A stretch of 64,000 bases of DNA from Combretum micranthum (Eukaryota > Streptophyta > Magnoliopsida > Myrtales > Combretaceae). Positions 46,751 to 59,610 of this stretch are shown piece by piece. The stretch is from the NCBI GenBank assembly GCA_024138025.1, contig JAMXBD010000168.1, positions 1,178,001-1,242,000 of the forward strand. The letters run 5' to 3'. The notes under the pieces are model-generated. The model was not told where the DNA came from. It searched no databases and worked only from the letters and a program-made list of their open reading frames with translations. The position numbers were made by a program, and so were the translations under genes. Numbering within the stretch: the stretch's first letter is position 1; each line of letters begins with the position of its first letter.

Positions 46751-48058
46751 TGTGATCACTAGGCTTATAATTTATAAATCCTATTAATCATAGATTCACA
46801 CAAAGGTAGCGCACCTATTTGTAATATAGAATTTAATTCGGATATTGTCTTAAGGATTTATGGGCAAGTACTAGTATTTCTCTTTCACTACTATTTAGCC
46901 TAAATTATCAAGGTTAGTATTATGCTAATTCTAATGGTTAATTAAACTATAACTAATAAACCTTAATTAAAAATGTATGAATGCTTTTCTTGGGTTTAAA
47001 ATTAATTCATAACAATATCCTTAGTTTTGATCCACCCTAACCCTTACTATTTATGAAGGGATTACTAATGATTAGTTAAGTCTTGAACTACAGGATTTAT
47101 TTATTAAATCAATTACTTTATTTAAGTTAATTGAATCCTAATTTTACATGAGAAAGTTGGAATGTCTTCCTTCACTAATGCTAATGTAAAATTGCACTAA
47201 ACTCATAAACCCTAGTTATAGATTAACAATCTATTGCAGAAATTCGAAGTTTTATGTCTAGGTGAAACATGCAAATTCGTCATTCATGGATGATCTATCC
47301 TATTGATTGAAATTTCTTTCTAATCAACAAAAATCAAACATGTAATAATTTTAGCTAGAAATTATCACAAGACAATTTAAATAACATGAATGAATTTAAG
47401 ACAGAAACTTTCATCAATTAACAAAGATTTAGAACATAAGTTAAGATTTCACAAAACCTAGCGTATATAAATCTACTCTTCCGTATGATAAACAAGAAAA
47501 ACAAAAATTCTAGAAGAGTTTAGAGATCTCATGATTGATAAAAGTCTTGGAATAATTGTTGTGAATCTCAAGATGTTTATGCAATCATTTCTCCCAAATT
47601 TGTCCTCCTAAGGTTAGGAGTGAAATATGATGGTTCAAATTCCTTAAATGACGAAATAGGACGCATATATATAGGGCTGTCATTGTATACGACCCGTATA
47701 GGATGGGTTGTGTACGGGTCATGTACACTTGGAAGCACCACAAAAAATTAATGCTTAACTCGTACACAACGTCGACGTACACTACCCATGTGCATGGTTC
47801 GTGTATACTATAAATCCTTCTTTTTCTTCGACTTATGCTCCATTAAATGTACCTCAATTGTATATTCGTTGTATTGTACTTTTTAGTTTTTACTTTTCAA
47901 GAACAGCTTCTAACTTCATCAAATCTTTGCTTGTTTCGTCATAAATCTGGAAAATTCAATTATTTCTAATTTATCCCTAAAATGAATAATTTATCAAATA
48001 AGTATCCTTTTCTTGAGCATATCAATAAAGCAAATTATAAGGGGTCTTTCAACACTAT
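46751..48058 (-). repeat. 3' LTR of the Athila-like element
   Basis: It starts near TGATCACTAGGC, contains a GCGCACCTATTTG region near 46810, and its last 370 bp (47690-48058) parallel the whole right LTR (shared AAATGAATAATTTATCAAATA, TATCCTTTTCTT, GTATATTCGTTGTATTGTAC). It ends near CTTTCAACACTATT, before the CTTGAGGACAAGC motif that typically precedes the PPT of such elements. Confidence 0.55.
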
Positions 48059-49625
48059 TCCCACACTTTCGTTTGCTTGTCCTCAAGCAAACAAAATAAG
48101 AACAAATAAATCCATCATCAATTATACTCATTAGAAAATATCACATCATAAGTAGCATTCTTTAATTCTATTAAACCAAGTGACTCATTAGTGCTTACTA
48201 TTTGAATCTACCATAATTGTACTTGCACCTAACATACTATAATCAATATTACTAAAATTAATCAAAGTAACTCAAACTATTACCCTCATCATTTAATAAC
48301 CACTTCCAAAGTCATAAAAGAAATACAAAGTTAAACAAAGCAAAAGCGGCTTAGTTACATCTTGCACTTACTAAAGTGCGTATAAACCGTTCAACCATCT
48401 CTAAGCATAACAACCTAGAATGAAAGTATATGGCATCCAACATTCCCCTAGGTTTTCTTTCTTTTTATAGAAATTTGTCCAAAATTTTAATAGCCTTCAA
48501 AGAGACAAGTTTTAGTCCGTTTCTTTTTTTTCTCTTGATGGATCGTTGCTCGTTTCTTTTGAGCTCAATAATTTTTTTTTTTTAGATTCAAATCAACTAG
48601 ATATAAAAAGCTTTGTTTGGTCAATAGCGGAGTCAGACTTTACTCTTCTAAGGAACTAAAGCCTGCTCATATTGACTAAGCTTTTTAATGTGTAACTAAG
48701 CACAAAAATTGATCGATTTCAGGTAGATTACTCAAGAATAATCACTAAGTGATCAACTTCACATGCACCTTTCACTAAAGGTTAGAAAAGCTCTTAAAGT
48801 GGTTGAAGAGTAAATATACTAATCAGTAAGTTTAGAAACATAATTGCTTAACTTTAAATTAGGGACTTCGACCTCTTCTACAACCTTAGATTCAATCATT
48901 AAATAGCAAGTAAATTTGTGCCACTTAGATTTCATCATAAAATTTTAACTAAGTATACCAGCTTCAAAATAGGTGAGTAAGGCACACAAAACCACTACAC
49001 TTTTTATCTTTTGAATGCTGACTCTAAAAAAAAATAAGTATAATTTCAAAATTCTAACCTTTCAAACATATCACCTTTAAAGCTCATTTGTAAACTTATA
49101 AGTGGGAGATTAAGTTCAGATTCACAATGTCACATTCATCACAAAGGAATATGATAATTAAGTGCATCAAAGATATATATAATATATATATATATGACTC
49201 GAGAACCCAATATCATCTTTAAAGTTACCCTTTCCTCACTTCATTTAGACATTATCCTTAATGTCTTCCAATGCAATCATAAAAGGGAAACAAAAAACAA
49301 AGGAATAAAATTCAAGAAAAGGAAATGAAAACTTCCCCAGTGGATTTCAATTCGAGGGACAAGTGTTGATTCCAAAGATCACCTAAAGACTTCCATGAAC
49401 CCCAAAAAATGTTCCAAAGCCGCATGACCTATAAGAAAACAAAGAAAAACTAAAAGAAAAAAAGTAAGAATTTAAACAAGCCTAACATCATCATAAGCAT
49501 GAAAACATATAGTCTCAGAAATCAGAGTTTTCCCACATCTCAATAAGTACAAAACACAGCATATAAGCTTAAGAAAATCAGACAAAATAGCAAAATAGTA
49601 GTCCATAAAACAAATGAAGACATAA
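48059..49625 (-). other. 3' untranslated part and PPT of the Athila-like element
   Basis: Read on the minus strand it ends CTTGAGGACAAGCAAACG then AAAGTGTGGGAATAGTG, the purine-rich tract before the LTR. The rest is AT-rich without coding motifs. An AT repeat lies at about 49172-49196. Confidence 0.6.
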
Positions 49626-51061
49626 TCATTTGTCTTCATTGTCCTCCTCAGAAGAGTTGTCTTGTTCTTCACCCTCTTGATTATTATCAGAATTTGCTTC
49701 CTCATCATTTCCTCCCCATTGTCTTCATCATCTCATCCTCCTCTTCGATTCAGATTTAGCTACCTCTTTGTCTGAACTTGATGGTTCAACAATTGGAGCT
49801 TTCCCTTTTCGTCTTGCCAAAGTTAGTTACTCAGTATCCTAGAAGTAGTCCTCTCAGATGAGGACTCATAGGTGGGAAGATTCTGTGGAGGTAGTGAAAA
49901 ACACCCAACAAGTGTTTGGAGGAAACTCCAACCTGCCTTTGTAAACTTCTTATTCTTTTCTCTATCTTTCCTGCACCTTTCCCTTTCTTCTTTGTTCCTC
50001 TTTTTCTCCTCCTTAAACTCCTTTTTTAAAATTTGCTAATCTTGGTCAAAGGAAGGCACCTACGAAGTAGAAGCTCTAGTATGGCTACCAGGCTCAATGG
50101 GAGAACTCATAGAAGTCATAGTAGGAGTAGTATATTGGATAAATGGGCTAATCCTAATCTTTTGTAGCCACCATGCCTGAAAGTTCCATCTAAAACTTTC
50201 TTAATTAGTACAAGTGTATCTGAAACAGGTTTCTAGAAAATTCTCATCCCTTATAGCAGCCTTATAATATATCCTCCACAGAAGATACCTTTAGTTCGTG
50301 TGTCAGTAGCTTGGTGGTAAATGAGCTGTGCTAACTAATACCCACATTGATTTTGCGTTTCTTCTCCATATTATAAATGTGAGCCAATTCAAAATTGTTT
50401 ACCACTTCATTACTACTCTTTCGAGCTCCAATTAGTATGGGATAGAAGGTGGTTGATCACCTTCAAATGATCATTTTTCATACATGAGGCCTTGGATTTT
50501 GAAGGGAAGTACCTTACCTGATTACCACATAATTCTTGCCAATATGTTTCTAGTACAACTCCACTAGGTAACCCCACTGGAAAAGATTGAAATTAGTGGT
50601 TTTTGTCTCTGCTTTGGATACAAGCCCATATACCAACAAAAGTCACGAATGACACATTATAAACCTTCGTATTCACCTGAAAACTCATATAATGATCAGC
50701 CTTAACATTTGTACCTTTTCCATTGAATTCTAAAGCGGATAACACCTCTAGTGTAATGCTTCTATAAGCTAGTGTGCTAATCGCAAAATAACTCTTCCAA
50801 GTTCTGATGGAAAGAAGCTCCTTGATTTCTTCCTCTATCCCATAAATTGCATAATTTCCCAGTCCACATATTTGTGTGCTCCAAATGGCTTCTATTCAAG
50901 TCTTTGCAATCTTGTTTTGGTCCATGGTTTGTCGGAAGGTATGGATCAGGTCTTCTTGATGATTTTATTTGAGAAAGCTTCCTTTTCTTTGTTGGTATAG
51001 CAGATAATGAAGCATCTCTTGTTGATGGAGCCTTCTTAGTGGTGTGTTTAATCTTTGCCAT
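49626..51061 (-). pseudogene. Extra 3' gene of the Athila-like element
   Basis: It starts MAKIKHTTKKAPSTRDASLS with a basic, nuclear-targeting-like stretch (TKKRKLSQIKSSRR). It then reads LSIRTWKSYFAISTLAYRSI with TLEVLSALEF and FQVNTKVYNVSF in another frame, and closes with an acidic tail (GEEQDNSSEEDNEDK) before a stop at 49626-49628. Athila elements have an ORF of this form between integrase and the 3' LTR; the middle resembles the Arabidopsis retrotransposon ORF-1 type. It has at least two frameshifts and several stops. I see no signal peptide or membrane segment, so an envelope function is not supported here. Confidence 0.55.
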
Positions 51062-52503
51062 TACTATAAAAAAAAAAATCAAAGCACCAATTAGCATTAT
51101 ATGGTAGAGAATAATTAACACTCATAGGAACAAGGTCGAGGATGTCTATCAATCATGAATGACATATATAACATCATATCCATGATAGCAACGGAGTATG
51201 AATGATTGGGGTCTTTCTATGGGTACACCGCCTATATACACAACTAGTGTATGGGGTAGTGTATATTTGGAAAATGAAAATTTGAAATCAACACGAGTGC
51301 GGGCATTTTGAAAATCATAACAATGATCAAAACACAAATAGAGTGCAAAACTTTAGTAATTTCCTCAATATCCCAAGTTCAAGCACAAAAACCCCAAATA
51401 TCATATGAAATAAGCCCTAATTTTTTACTTAAGATGTTTAGACAAGAATTTCTTCAAAATAACAAGTGCATTATATATGAGAGTCATTTAATTGCACTTT
51501 AAACATGAAAGCCCTAATTTTCTTGCAATACAAAAATCACATATGAATCTAGATTCTTGTTCTTTCGTGTGCATGTGTGCATCAAGTGTGTATGTGAGAT
51601 AATACCAACATGAACAAAACACTAATACAAGTAGCAACAAGAAATCAACATAAATCGCATGAATCGTTGTTTCACAATAAAATCCCAAATCTACTCATGA
51701 TTCTTAGATTCTTTACGCATGGAAAATTGAAAGAAGAAAAGAAATAATCAAAGAAAAGAGGAATGAGAATCACATATCTTTGTCAATAAAAATGATTCGT
51801 AAACTAGGAGTGAGGGCAAGGTATTGTTTTTGTTAATGTGATGTAGAAAGAAAACGATGATGTCATGTACGTATGAGGAGAGAAAATGAAACAAAGCAAG
51901 AGGACAACATTATATATATGTATGCACACTATGCATAGTATTGTCATACACAAATCATGTATGTTGACCTATCACTACACAGAACGCGATTTTGAAACTC
52001 TCAGTTGTACATGACCTCTACATGGGTTATGTATCTTGACTCATGACTCCATAGTTTCGAAAAATTATGTGCTCCACTTATACACGACCCCTGACTCTTC
52101 AGTAGCCAAAATTTGACACGCAACAATATACACAGTTTGTGCACGACTTATGTATTCCACTCATGACTTCATAGCATTTTTGCAATTTTAAGTACGATAA
52201 ATTTTCTAAGTGTCACTTCATTGAAAGTGCACAATAAAAAAAAATCACTTACCTTGAACACTTAGAAATTGTTCTCCCCTTCAATTCTCAATTATCGATG
52301 TTCTTGCTCACACTTATCTTAAAGCACAACTCCTCTCTTTTATGCTACTATTTCCTGCAAAATTAGACAGAGTTAGGATTATTAAAGAAAAAGAAAAGAA
52401 AACTAGAAATCTATGTCAAACAAGCATTATCTCCTATGAAGCACTGTTGATTTACGCTGTTAGCTCAATGTCCATAAGCTCTTTTAAGATAGATCTCTAA
52501 TGG

Positions 52504-53650
52504 TTAGAGTCTAATCACCTCTCGGTCTTCGTTTTCTACACCACTTCCCATATACAATTTTACTCTTTGTCCATTTACTTTGAATGTGCCTTGTTCTGGA
52601 TGCTCCAATTCCACAACACCATATGGAAAGATTTGCTTGAAGAGAAAGGGCCTCGACCATCTCGATGTCAACTTACCTGGAAAGAGTTTCAATCTAAAGT
52701 TGAATAAAAGCACTTGGTCTCCTATCTTAAATTTCTTTGAATGGCCAATGTGTGCATCATGATTTCTTTTCATTTTCTCCTTGTAAAGTCTCATGTTATC
52801 ATAAGCCATCATCCTCCATTCATCCAATTCGTTCAATTGAAACTTCCTTTTGAGTCTAGCAGATCATAAATACAAGTTCATGTGCTTAATTGCCTAGTAT
52901 GCCTTGTGTTCAATTTCTACAGGAAAATGGCATGCCTTTGTACACCAATCTATAAAGAGTAGTCCCTAATGGTGTTTTGTAGGCCGTTCTGCAAGCCCAC
53001 AAGGCATCATCAAGCTTGTTTACCCAATCTCTCCTGTGAGAACTAACTATCTTCTTAAGGATCCTCTTTAATTCTCTATTTGACACTTCTACTTGTCCGC
53101 TTGTCTAAGGATGATAGGGTGTTGCAATTGTATGGGTGACTCCATATCTCCTCAAGACTTTGTCTAATTGAGAGTTACATAAATATGTTCCCCTGTCACT
53201 AATAATAGCTCTAAGGGCTTCAAACATTGAAAATAACTTTATAAGGAACTTAAATACTACTCAGGCATCATTGGTGGATGAGGGTTGAGCTTCCACCTAT
53301 TTAGAAATGTGATCTACTGCCACAAGTATGTACTTATTCCCAAAAGAGATAGGAAGTGGTCTAATAAAATCTATGCCTCAAAGATCAAATACTTCACATG
53401 CTAAGATGTAATTTTGAGGCATCTCATCTCATTTAGATGTGTTCCCTACTCTTTGGCACCTGTCACATAAAGTAACAAAACGGTGAGCATCTTTAAAATT
53501 GGAAGGCCAAAAAAAACCAACCTCTAAAACTCTGTGTGCAATTCGATTAACATTGTGGTGACCCCTAGTAGGGCCAAAATGACATTCATGTAAGATCTTC
53601 CAACCTTCATCATGAGAAACACACCGTCTTATCATCTGATCGGCACACAC
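52504..53650 (-). pseudogene. Athila-like integrase
   Basis: The zinc-binding N-terminus reads CHFGPTRGHHNVNRIAHRVL, then FFWPSNFKDAHRF and CDRCQRVGN (53650-53429). The catalytic core between about 53420 and 52860 is recognisable only in scattered frames, with several stops. The C-terminal part (52836-52504) is open: LDEWRMMAYDNMRLYKEKMK, FKIGDQVLLFNFRLKLFPGK, SRWSRPF and TFKVNGQRVKLYMG. It would have joined element DNA to the chromosome. Confidence 0.85.
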
Positions 53651-55073
53651 CTTGAAAAGGAAAGGGTCCTCCCAATAGTAATGTTTTAGTTTAGAGAAAA
53701 ACTTATTTTTGGTAAGTGATCCAAATCAATAGGAAAGACCCCTGTAGCAAGATAGTTAGCAATATCAGCAAACCATCATAATTTAATACTCAATCGCTTA
53801 CATACAACAAAAAGTCTCTCTTTTGGGAAAGCATCATCAATGTCTTCCTTCTTAAGCACAACAACTTTACATAAAAGAAGAAAAGGTCTAAATTTGTTAA
53901 AACCAAATACTACCGCCAATAATTCTTTTTCTGTCATAATGTAATTTTCTTGAGCACTATTAAGAGCCTTGCTGGTGCAGTATATAGGTTGGAAATGCTT
54001 CCCATGTCTTTATCTAAGAACAACTCCCACCGCAAAGTCACTTGAATTACACATGCCTGAATGGAAGATTCCAATCTGGAGCTATCATAATGGGTGCATT
54101 TGTCAACTTCTCTTTCAAAAGATTGAAAGAATCAAGACATTCTTTGTCAAAATTAAAGGATGTATCGTTCTCCAAAAGCCTTATCATGGGTCGAGCTATT
54201 TTGGAGAAGTCCTTAATGAATTGCCGATAAAACCCAGCATGCCCAAGAAAACTTCTAATGGCCTTCACTTATGTCGAAGGTGGTAGTCTTGCAGTCACTT
54301 TTACCTTGGTTCTATCAACTATGGTTCCCTTCTATGAAACTTTATGTCTTAGAATAATATCTTCTTTGAACATAAAATGGCATTTTTTCCTAATTAAGCA
54401 CCAAGTTAGTTTCTTCATAGTAGATCAAAACCTTTTCCAAATTGGCCAAGCATTCACTAAATTAATTCCCGAAAATCGAGAAATCATCCATAAATATTTC
54501 CATGATCTTTTCTACCAAACCATCAAAGATTGCTAACATGCACCACTAAAACATAGCTAGTGCATTACAAAGCCCAAAAGGCATCTTTCTATAAGCGTAT
54601 GTGCCATAGGGGCATGTGTTGTCTGTTTTTGGTCCTCTAGAGCAATAGGTATTTGAAATTATCCAGACATCCCATTAAGATAGCAGTAATACATATGCTT
54701 GGCAAGCCTCTCCAACATCTGATTAACAAATGGTAGAGGAAAATGGTCCTTTCTAGTGGCTTCATTTAACTTCCTATAGTTTATGCATACCCACCATCCA
54801 GTCACAGTCCTCATTGGAATAAGTTCATTTTTCTCATTAGGGACCACAGTCATTCCTCCTTTCTTGGGCACTACTTGCATTGGGCTGACCCAATAGCTAT
54901 TAGATATGGGATATATAATCCCAGCATCAGAAGTGATAACTTCCTTTTTAACAACATCCTTTATATTCGAGTTTAACCTTCTTTAATGTTGCACAACAGG
55001 CTTATACCCTTCTTTTAACAAAATTTTGTGAGTATAGAAGGATGGTTTAATACCTTTAATGTCAAAAATTTTT
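53651..55073 (-). pseudogene. Athila-like reverse transcriptase and RNase H
   Basis: The polymerase begins QVVPKKGGMTVVPNEKNEL, WWVCINYRKLNEATRKDHF and PLPFVNQMLERLAKH (54880-54659). After a stop it continues as YGTYAYRKMPFGLCNA and the catalytic FMDDFSIFG (near 54470-54494). RNase H connects through IRSFLGHAGFYRQFIKDFSK and FDKECLDSFNLLKEKL (54268-54047). Many stops break it. Trp replaces Arg in the usual GWRVCIDYRKLN phrase. Confidence 0.85.
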
Positions 55074-56016
55074 CAAGAAATAGCTTGTTTGTGGGCTTTG
55101 AGGATCGAAATCAGTTGTTCCTTATGTTCAGCTAATAACTCTGAAGCAATGATTACTGACAGCATAGAGTTCTCCAATAAAGCATACTCAAGAAAATTTG
55201 GTAGCTGCTTTAATTCAAACACTGATGGCTCTTCAATGGAAGGTTTTAACCATGCTTCAATGTTTTTCTTCAATTCTTCAAATCCATTTCGAGGTATAAT
55301 TTGCTCTTCAACATCCAATTCTACTATGATAGCTTTAACCTCAGGATTCTACAACTCTTTCTCTTCATTACGAGTCTAGCTCAATTCTATGTCATCTCTA
55401 GATAAAATTTCCTTAATATGTTCAGACACTGAGGAATCCACAATATCAATTGAGTAGCGGGAGTCATCAGATCCCATTGGATGTTTTAATGCTGTAAAAA
55501 CTGTTACCACCAACTCTTCACCTCCCACTCTAAAAGTGAGCTTCCCTTCCTCAACATCTATAACTGCTTTAGCAGTACAAGAAAAGGTCTTCTCAAAATC
55601 AATGGCACATCCTATCTTCATCCATGTCAAGTATCACAAAATCCATGGGATAAAAAAAGTATCCTACCTTCACTAAAACATCTTCAATAATTCCTTTTGG
55701 AATCTTTGGAAATCAATGATCTAACTAAAGACTCATGCGAGTGGGGCGATGTTTAGTTAAGCCTTTTAGACTTAATTTCTTGAAAAAGGAAGTAGGGCAA
55801 AAGATTAATGCTCACCTTAAGATCAGCTAATGCCTTGTCCATAGATAATTCCCCCATTACACATGGGATAGTGAAGCTTCCATGATCCTTCAACTTTGGA
55901 GGTAGCTTATTTTGAATGATTGAGGAACAATTAGCCCCTACTTCAATTGTAAAGACACCATCATGTTTCCTCTTATTAGATAAAAGTTCTTTAAGGAACT
56001 TAGCATATTTAGGCAT
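55074..56016 (-). pseudogene. Athila-like protease and linker
   Basis: The segment 56016-55753 starts MPKYAKFLKELLSNKRK, continues to KLPPKLKDHGSFTIPCVMG, and has ADLKVSINLLP where a working copy has the catalytic Asp-Leu-Gly-Ala. The Gly-Ala pair has changed to Lys-Val. The linker follows as DVEEGKLTFRVGGEELVVTV (55630-55376) and EEPSVFELKQLPNFLEYALL (55318-55073), both typical of Athila-type pol before the reverse transcriptase. The segments are separated by stops. Confidence 0.75.
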
Positions 56017-56499
56017 TTAAGAGAGGGCTTCCACAAATGGTATGTTAACATGAAGCTGTTTAAACAAGTCTAAAACTTTACCAAACTGCTCTTTATCTTT
56101 ACTCTGGTGGAGACGAGCAGGATATGGTATTTTAGGCACATACTCTCTCATTATTGGAGATTGTTTCTTTTTTAGTTCAGCCTTATCCTTCTCAAAATCC
56201 TAATTTTCTTCAACTTCCTTCTCAACAATTTTCTCAAGTTCCTTCTCACTTCTGCCTAGAATTTCCTTTCCACTCCTCAAATTAATGCCCTTTACCTATT
56301 CCTTAGGATTATTCTCTATATTGCTAGGAAGGAGCCCAGTTGTCTTTGCCAAAGCATTTTACCAAACTGGCCAATTTGCTGTTCCAAGTTGTGAATGGAA
56401 GCTTCTTCACTTCAATGACGTGCATAAGAATTGTGAATAAATTATGTTGGAAGCTCTTTTACATTTGACTTTTTCTCTGGTGGTGGTAAAGCAAGGGTT

Positions 56500-57708
56500 T
56501 GCTGAGGTGTCGATAAAGCTAGAAATTGTTGAGGTGCTAATAATTGTTGTGGCAGTGGCTTATGGAACCATGGTGGAAAGTTTTATTTTTGTGCATTTTA
56601 GTTGGTCTAATTAGGATGATTCTTCCAACCAAGAGTATATGTGTTGCTGTATGGATTATAATTCCCAGTTCCTCCATCAAACTTGTTCATAAAATACACT
56701 TCCTTCATGCTTGGACTAACACTAGGAACATAGGAATCTCCCATTGGACAATTTGAAAACCTCATAAGAGAACCACCCTGAGACAAAACATCCATATTTG
56801 GTTACATTCTACTCATTTGAGCTATAATTGATGCCACTTGTATTTGAAGTTGAGAAATTGTATCTGACTCATACATGGCGGCTACTTGTCTTGGTCTGTT
56901 CCTTTCACCATGCCATTTCTTCAATAAGCTCATAAGCCTCAAGAGCACTTTTCTTCATCAAACTACCATCAGCCATGGCATCAATCATTGTCTTTAATTG
57001 ATCACCAAGAGAAGTATAGAAGATCCTAACTAATTCATTTAAAGAAATCTTATGGTGAGGACAACGCGTAAGGAGTTCCCTCATACTAACGAAAGGAAAA
57101 TATCTCATTTCTCGACTGAATTGTCTTATTAGGTGGAAAGAACTGCTCTAAAAAGTTCTATGCCACTTGATCCCAATTTTTCAAGGAATGAGGGGGGTAG
57201 TGAATTTAGCCAACTCCTCGCCTTATCCCTGAGAGAAAAAGGGAATAATCTAAGGCGTATTGCATCACTTGATACGCCATTACTTTTGATAATAGCACAA
57301 ATTTGCAGGAAATTTGTCAAGTGATCATGTCAATCTTCTGAAGCTTCCTCACAAAATAGATTTATCAGCACCATTTGAATTAAAGCAGCTTCAACTCAAA
57401 ATTGTTTGCCTGTATTATGGGCCATGCAATGGATGGTGCAACTCCATCAACCGTGGGCATAAACAATTCCCACATAGGTTTATGATGTTCATTTCTAACA
57501 ACTTGATTTGGTGCATTTTCATTTCTAGCAACTTGAATTGGATTATTTTCATTTCCAATAGCTTGATTTCGATAATTTCCACCCCTATTTCCTTTCGTGT
57601 TCTTAAATTCTCAAAATTGGCTCTTCTTTCTCTCAAATTCCTATGGAAAGTCTTATCGATCTCAGAATCAAACTCAAGAACATTCGATGAAGAGCTTCTT
57701 ATCATCAA
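56500..57708 (-). pseudogene. Athila-like gag
   Basis: Pieces in several frames include FDSEIDKTFHRNLRERR, a short repeat of an ARNEN-type unit, WELFMPTVDGVAPSIAWP, then AIRLRLFPFSLRDKARSWLN and SLPP (57320-57129). These are followed by MRYFPFVSMRELLTRCPHHK and SALEAYELIEEMAW (57108-56905), and by NPYSNTYTLGWKNHPN (56795-56607). Together they cover the capsid domain and the region after it. No intact zinc knuckle is seen. A run of A near 57773-57789 and many stops lie within or next to it. Confidence 0.8.
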
Positions 57709-57834
57709 CTACAAGAGAGAACAAATGGATTGGAGTTTGTATGATATATCCAAAAAGAGAAGGAAATAAAATGCAAAAAAAAAAAAAAATTTGACTAAAG
57801 TAACAGCTACTTAGTCTTTCCTAATATTGCCAAA

Positions 57835-57852
57835 TCCCCGGCAACGACACCA
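57835..57852 (-). promoter_or_regulatory. Primer-binding site of the minus-strand Athila-like element
   Basis: The minus strand reads TGGTGTCGTTGCCGGGGA five bases inside the 5' LTR, the characteristic Athila-type primer site (described for Athila as complementary to tRNA-Asp). Confidence 0.82.
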
Positions 57853-57857
57853 AAAGT

Positions 57858-58232
57858 TGATTATACTAGGTCGTGTATGCCTGGAAGTATCGCACAAAAT
57901 TAACTCTTAACTCTTACACGACCCCAACATATACTACCGGTGTACATGGGTTGTGTCTACTGAAAATTCTTCTTTTTTCTTCAACTTGTGCTCCAATAAT
58001 TGTAACTCGATTGTAGATTGTATATTCGTTGTATTGTACTTCTAACTTTTTAGGAATGGCTTCTAACTTCACCAAATATTTGCTTGTTTCATCATAAATT
58101 CTAAAAAACTCAATTGTTCCTAATTTATTTTTGAAATGAATAATTTATCAAATAATTATCCTTTTCTTAAGTATATCAATAAAATATCATACAAAAAAAG
58201 CACAATTATAAAGATTCTTTGGACACTTATCA
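57858..58232 (-). repeat. 5' LTR of the Athila-like element, shortened
   Basis: It starts TGATTATACTAGG and ends GGACACTTATCA, 375 bp. It matches only the last 370 bp of the left LTR plus, at its start, the TGAT..ACTAGG opening of that LTR. That suggests an internal deletion of about 0.9 kb. Confidence 0.65.
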
Positions 58233-59386
58233 CTAGGCACCAACAATTAGGGGTTTTCTCTAGTGTCTAAGATGTTTTAGGAATATATATTTCTTTATTT
58301 AATCTGATTTTTATTTTATCATCCCTAATAATTGATGAGGGAACTTCTACAATACATTCGACAGACCATTCAACACGTCATCTTATTATCAAAATGACCA
58401 TAATCTTGATACTTAATAGTATTTCAATCACAAGTGCCTTTGAATGTGTGCAGCACATTTAAAAGTAGGATTTCCAAAATAAAGCTTTGGATAACTATGA
58501 CTGAATGATACTTTTAAAGCATTGTTTTACATCCATATATACTTCACGACAACATTTGTTTTCTCTATTCCCACACTTGCTAGAGCTCCTCTCATGCATG
58601 CATACGATGGCAGTCCTTAATTTTTCCACTCCTTTTTTTTAGTCTTGAAACTATTGTAAATTATGACTATTTAATATGGGTTTTTGATATAAAGTTGTGT
58701 TTTTTACATCAACACGTAAGAAATATATACAGCTTACTTATAAAAATCCCTCAACTTATTCTACTCTTTTTTTTTTTCAATTTATCCCATTATTGACTGA
58801 AATATCAAAGTCGCTACATTAGACAATAATAAGCACTCTCAACCGTTTTTTATCTTTTAGGCCCAACAGCAGTTGAATAAAAACTTACATGGTTGTAACA
58901 ACAAAGATTTGCTCGGAATAGTATCATCCTCTATGATACTTTTCCTTCCTCACAAATTCTTTACTCCATCTATACTTTATTTTAATCATGTTTTTAGTGG
59001 GCATCATTAAAATGTTGTACCTATTTTTTTAAATCAATTATAATTGATATTTTATTCTTAGTTTAGAGTCAAATTTATGTCTTATATGTTTTTTTTCCTC
59101 CTTCTTCCTTCCTTATTTTTCCAAAGAAATTTTAATATTCTTATTATTGGTCTAACTCTCTAATTCTCTAGATCATTAAACTACCTTTTAGTTTACCTAC
59201 TTTGAACAAATCTAATCTTATTTTTGTTCTTTGTTTTTAACAGTCCAAACATACATAATTTTTTTATTCCATCATATTGCTTTTTTTGTAATTAGTGTTT
59301 ATTATGCTTTATAGATAATATGAGTCATGTATTGTGATAATTTCTTTTTTTTTTTCACATAGCTCTATTTAGTTATTTTACATGCA
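58233..59386. other. AT-rich spacer, no gene
   Basis: Long T-rich runs but no coding segment, inverted repeat or target duplication recognised. Confidence 0.5.
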
Positions 59387-59396
59387 ATGCAAACAG

Positions 59397-59600
59397 AGTT
59401 GTCAAAATCGCGATTTTACTATTCATTAAAATTTATAAAATTGATAGAATTATACAAAATCGGTAAAATTGTAGATGTCTAGAATTGTACATCTAAATTC
59501 TTAATTCTACTAAACAATTTTATATCTATTTTAATTAAGAAAAAACATATAAATTCATAAAATCGTAGAATTGCATATTTAATATGCAATTTTGACAACT
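59397..59600. mobile_element. Mutator-type MITE with AGTTGTCAAAAT ends
   Basis: The 204-bp unit starts AGTTGTCAAAATCGC and ends GCAATTTTGACAACT, a 15-bp inverted repeat with one mismatch. Flanks ATGCAAACAG (59387-59396) and ATGAATACAG (59601-59610) are direct repeats matching at eight of ten positions, a length that fits Mutator-like insertion. AT-rich, non-coding interior. Confidence 0.65.
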
Positions 59601-59610
59601 ATGAATACAG

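Larger units (their letters stand above)
46751..58232 (-). mobile_element. Athila-like Ty3/Gypsy retrotransposon, degenerate
   Basis: On the minus strand the order is 5' LTR, PBS, gag, protease, reverse transcriptase, RNase H, integrase, an extra 3' gene, PPT and 3' LTR, over about 11.5 kb. The PBS word TGGTGTCGTTGCCGGGGA, the extra gene after integrase, and the LNELDEWR...YKEKMKRNHDAHI integrase tail are typical of Athila-type elements. All genes are broken by many stops and shifts. The right LTR is only 375 bp, against about 1.3 kb on the left. No clear 5-bp duplication was found, so the left limit is an estimate. Confidence 0.8.
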
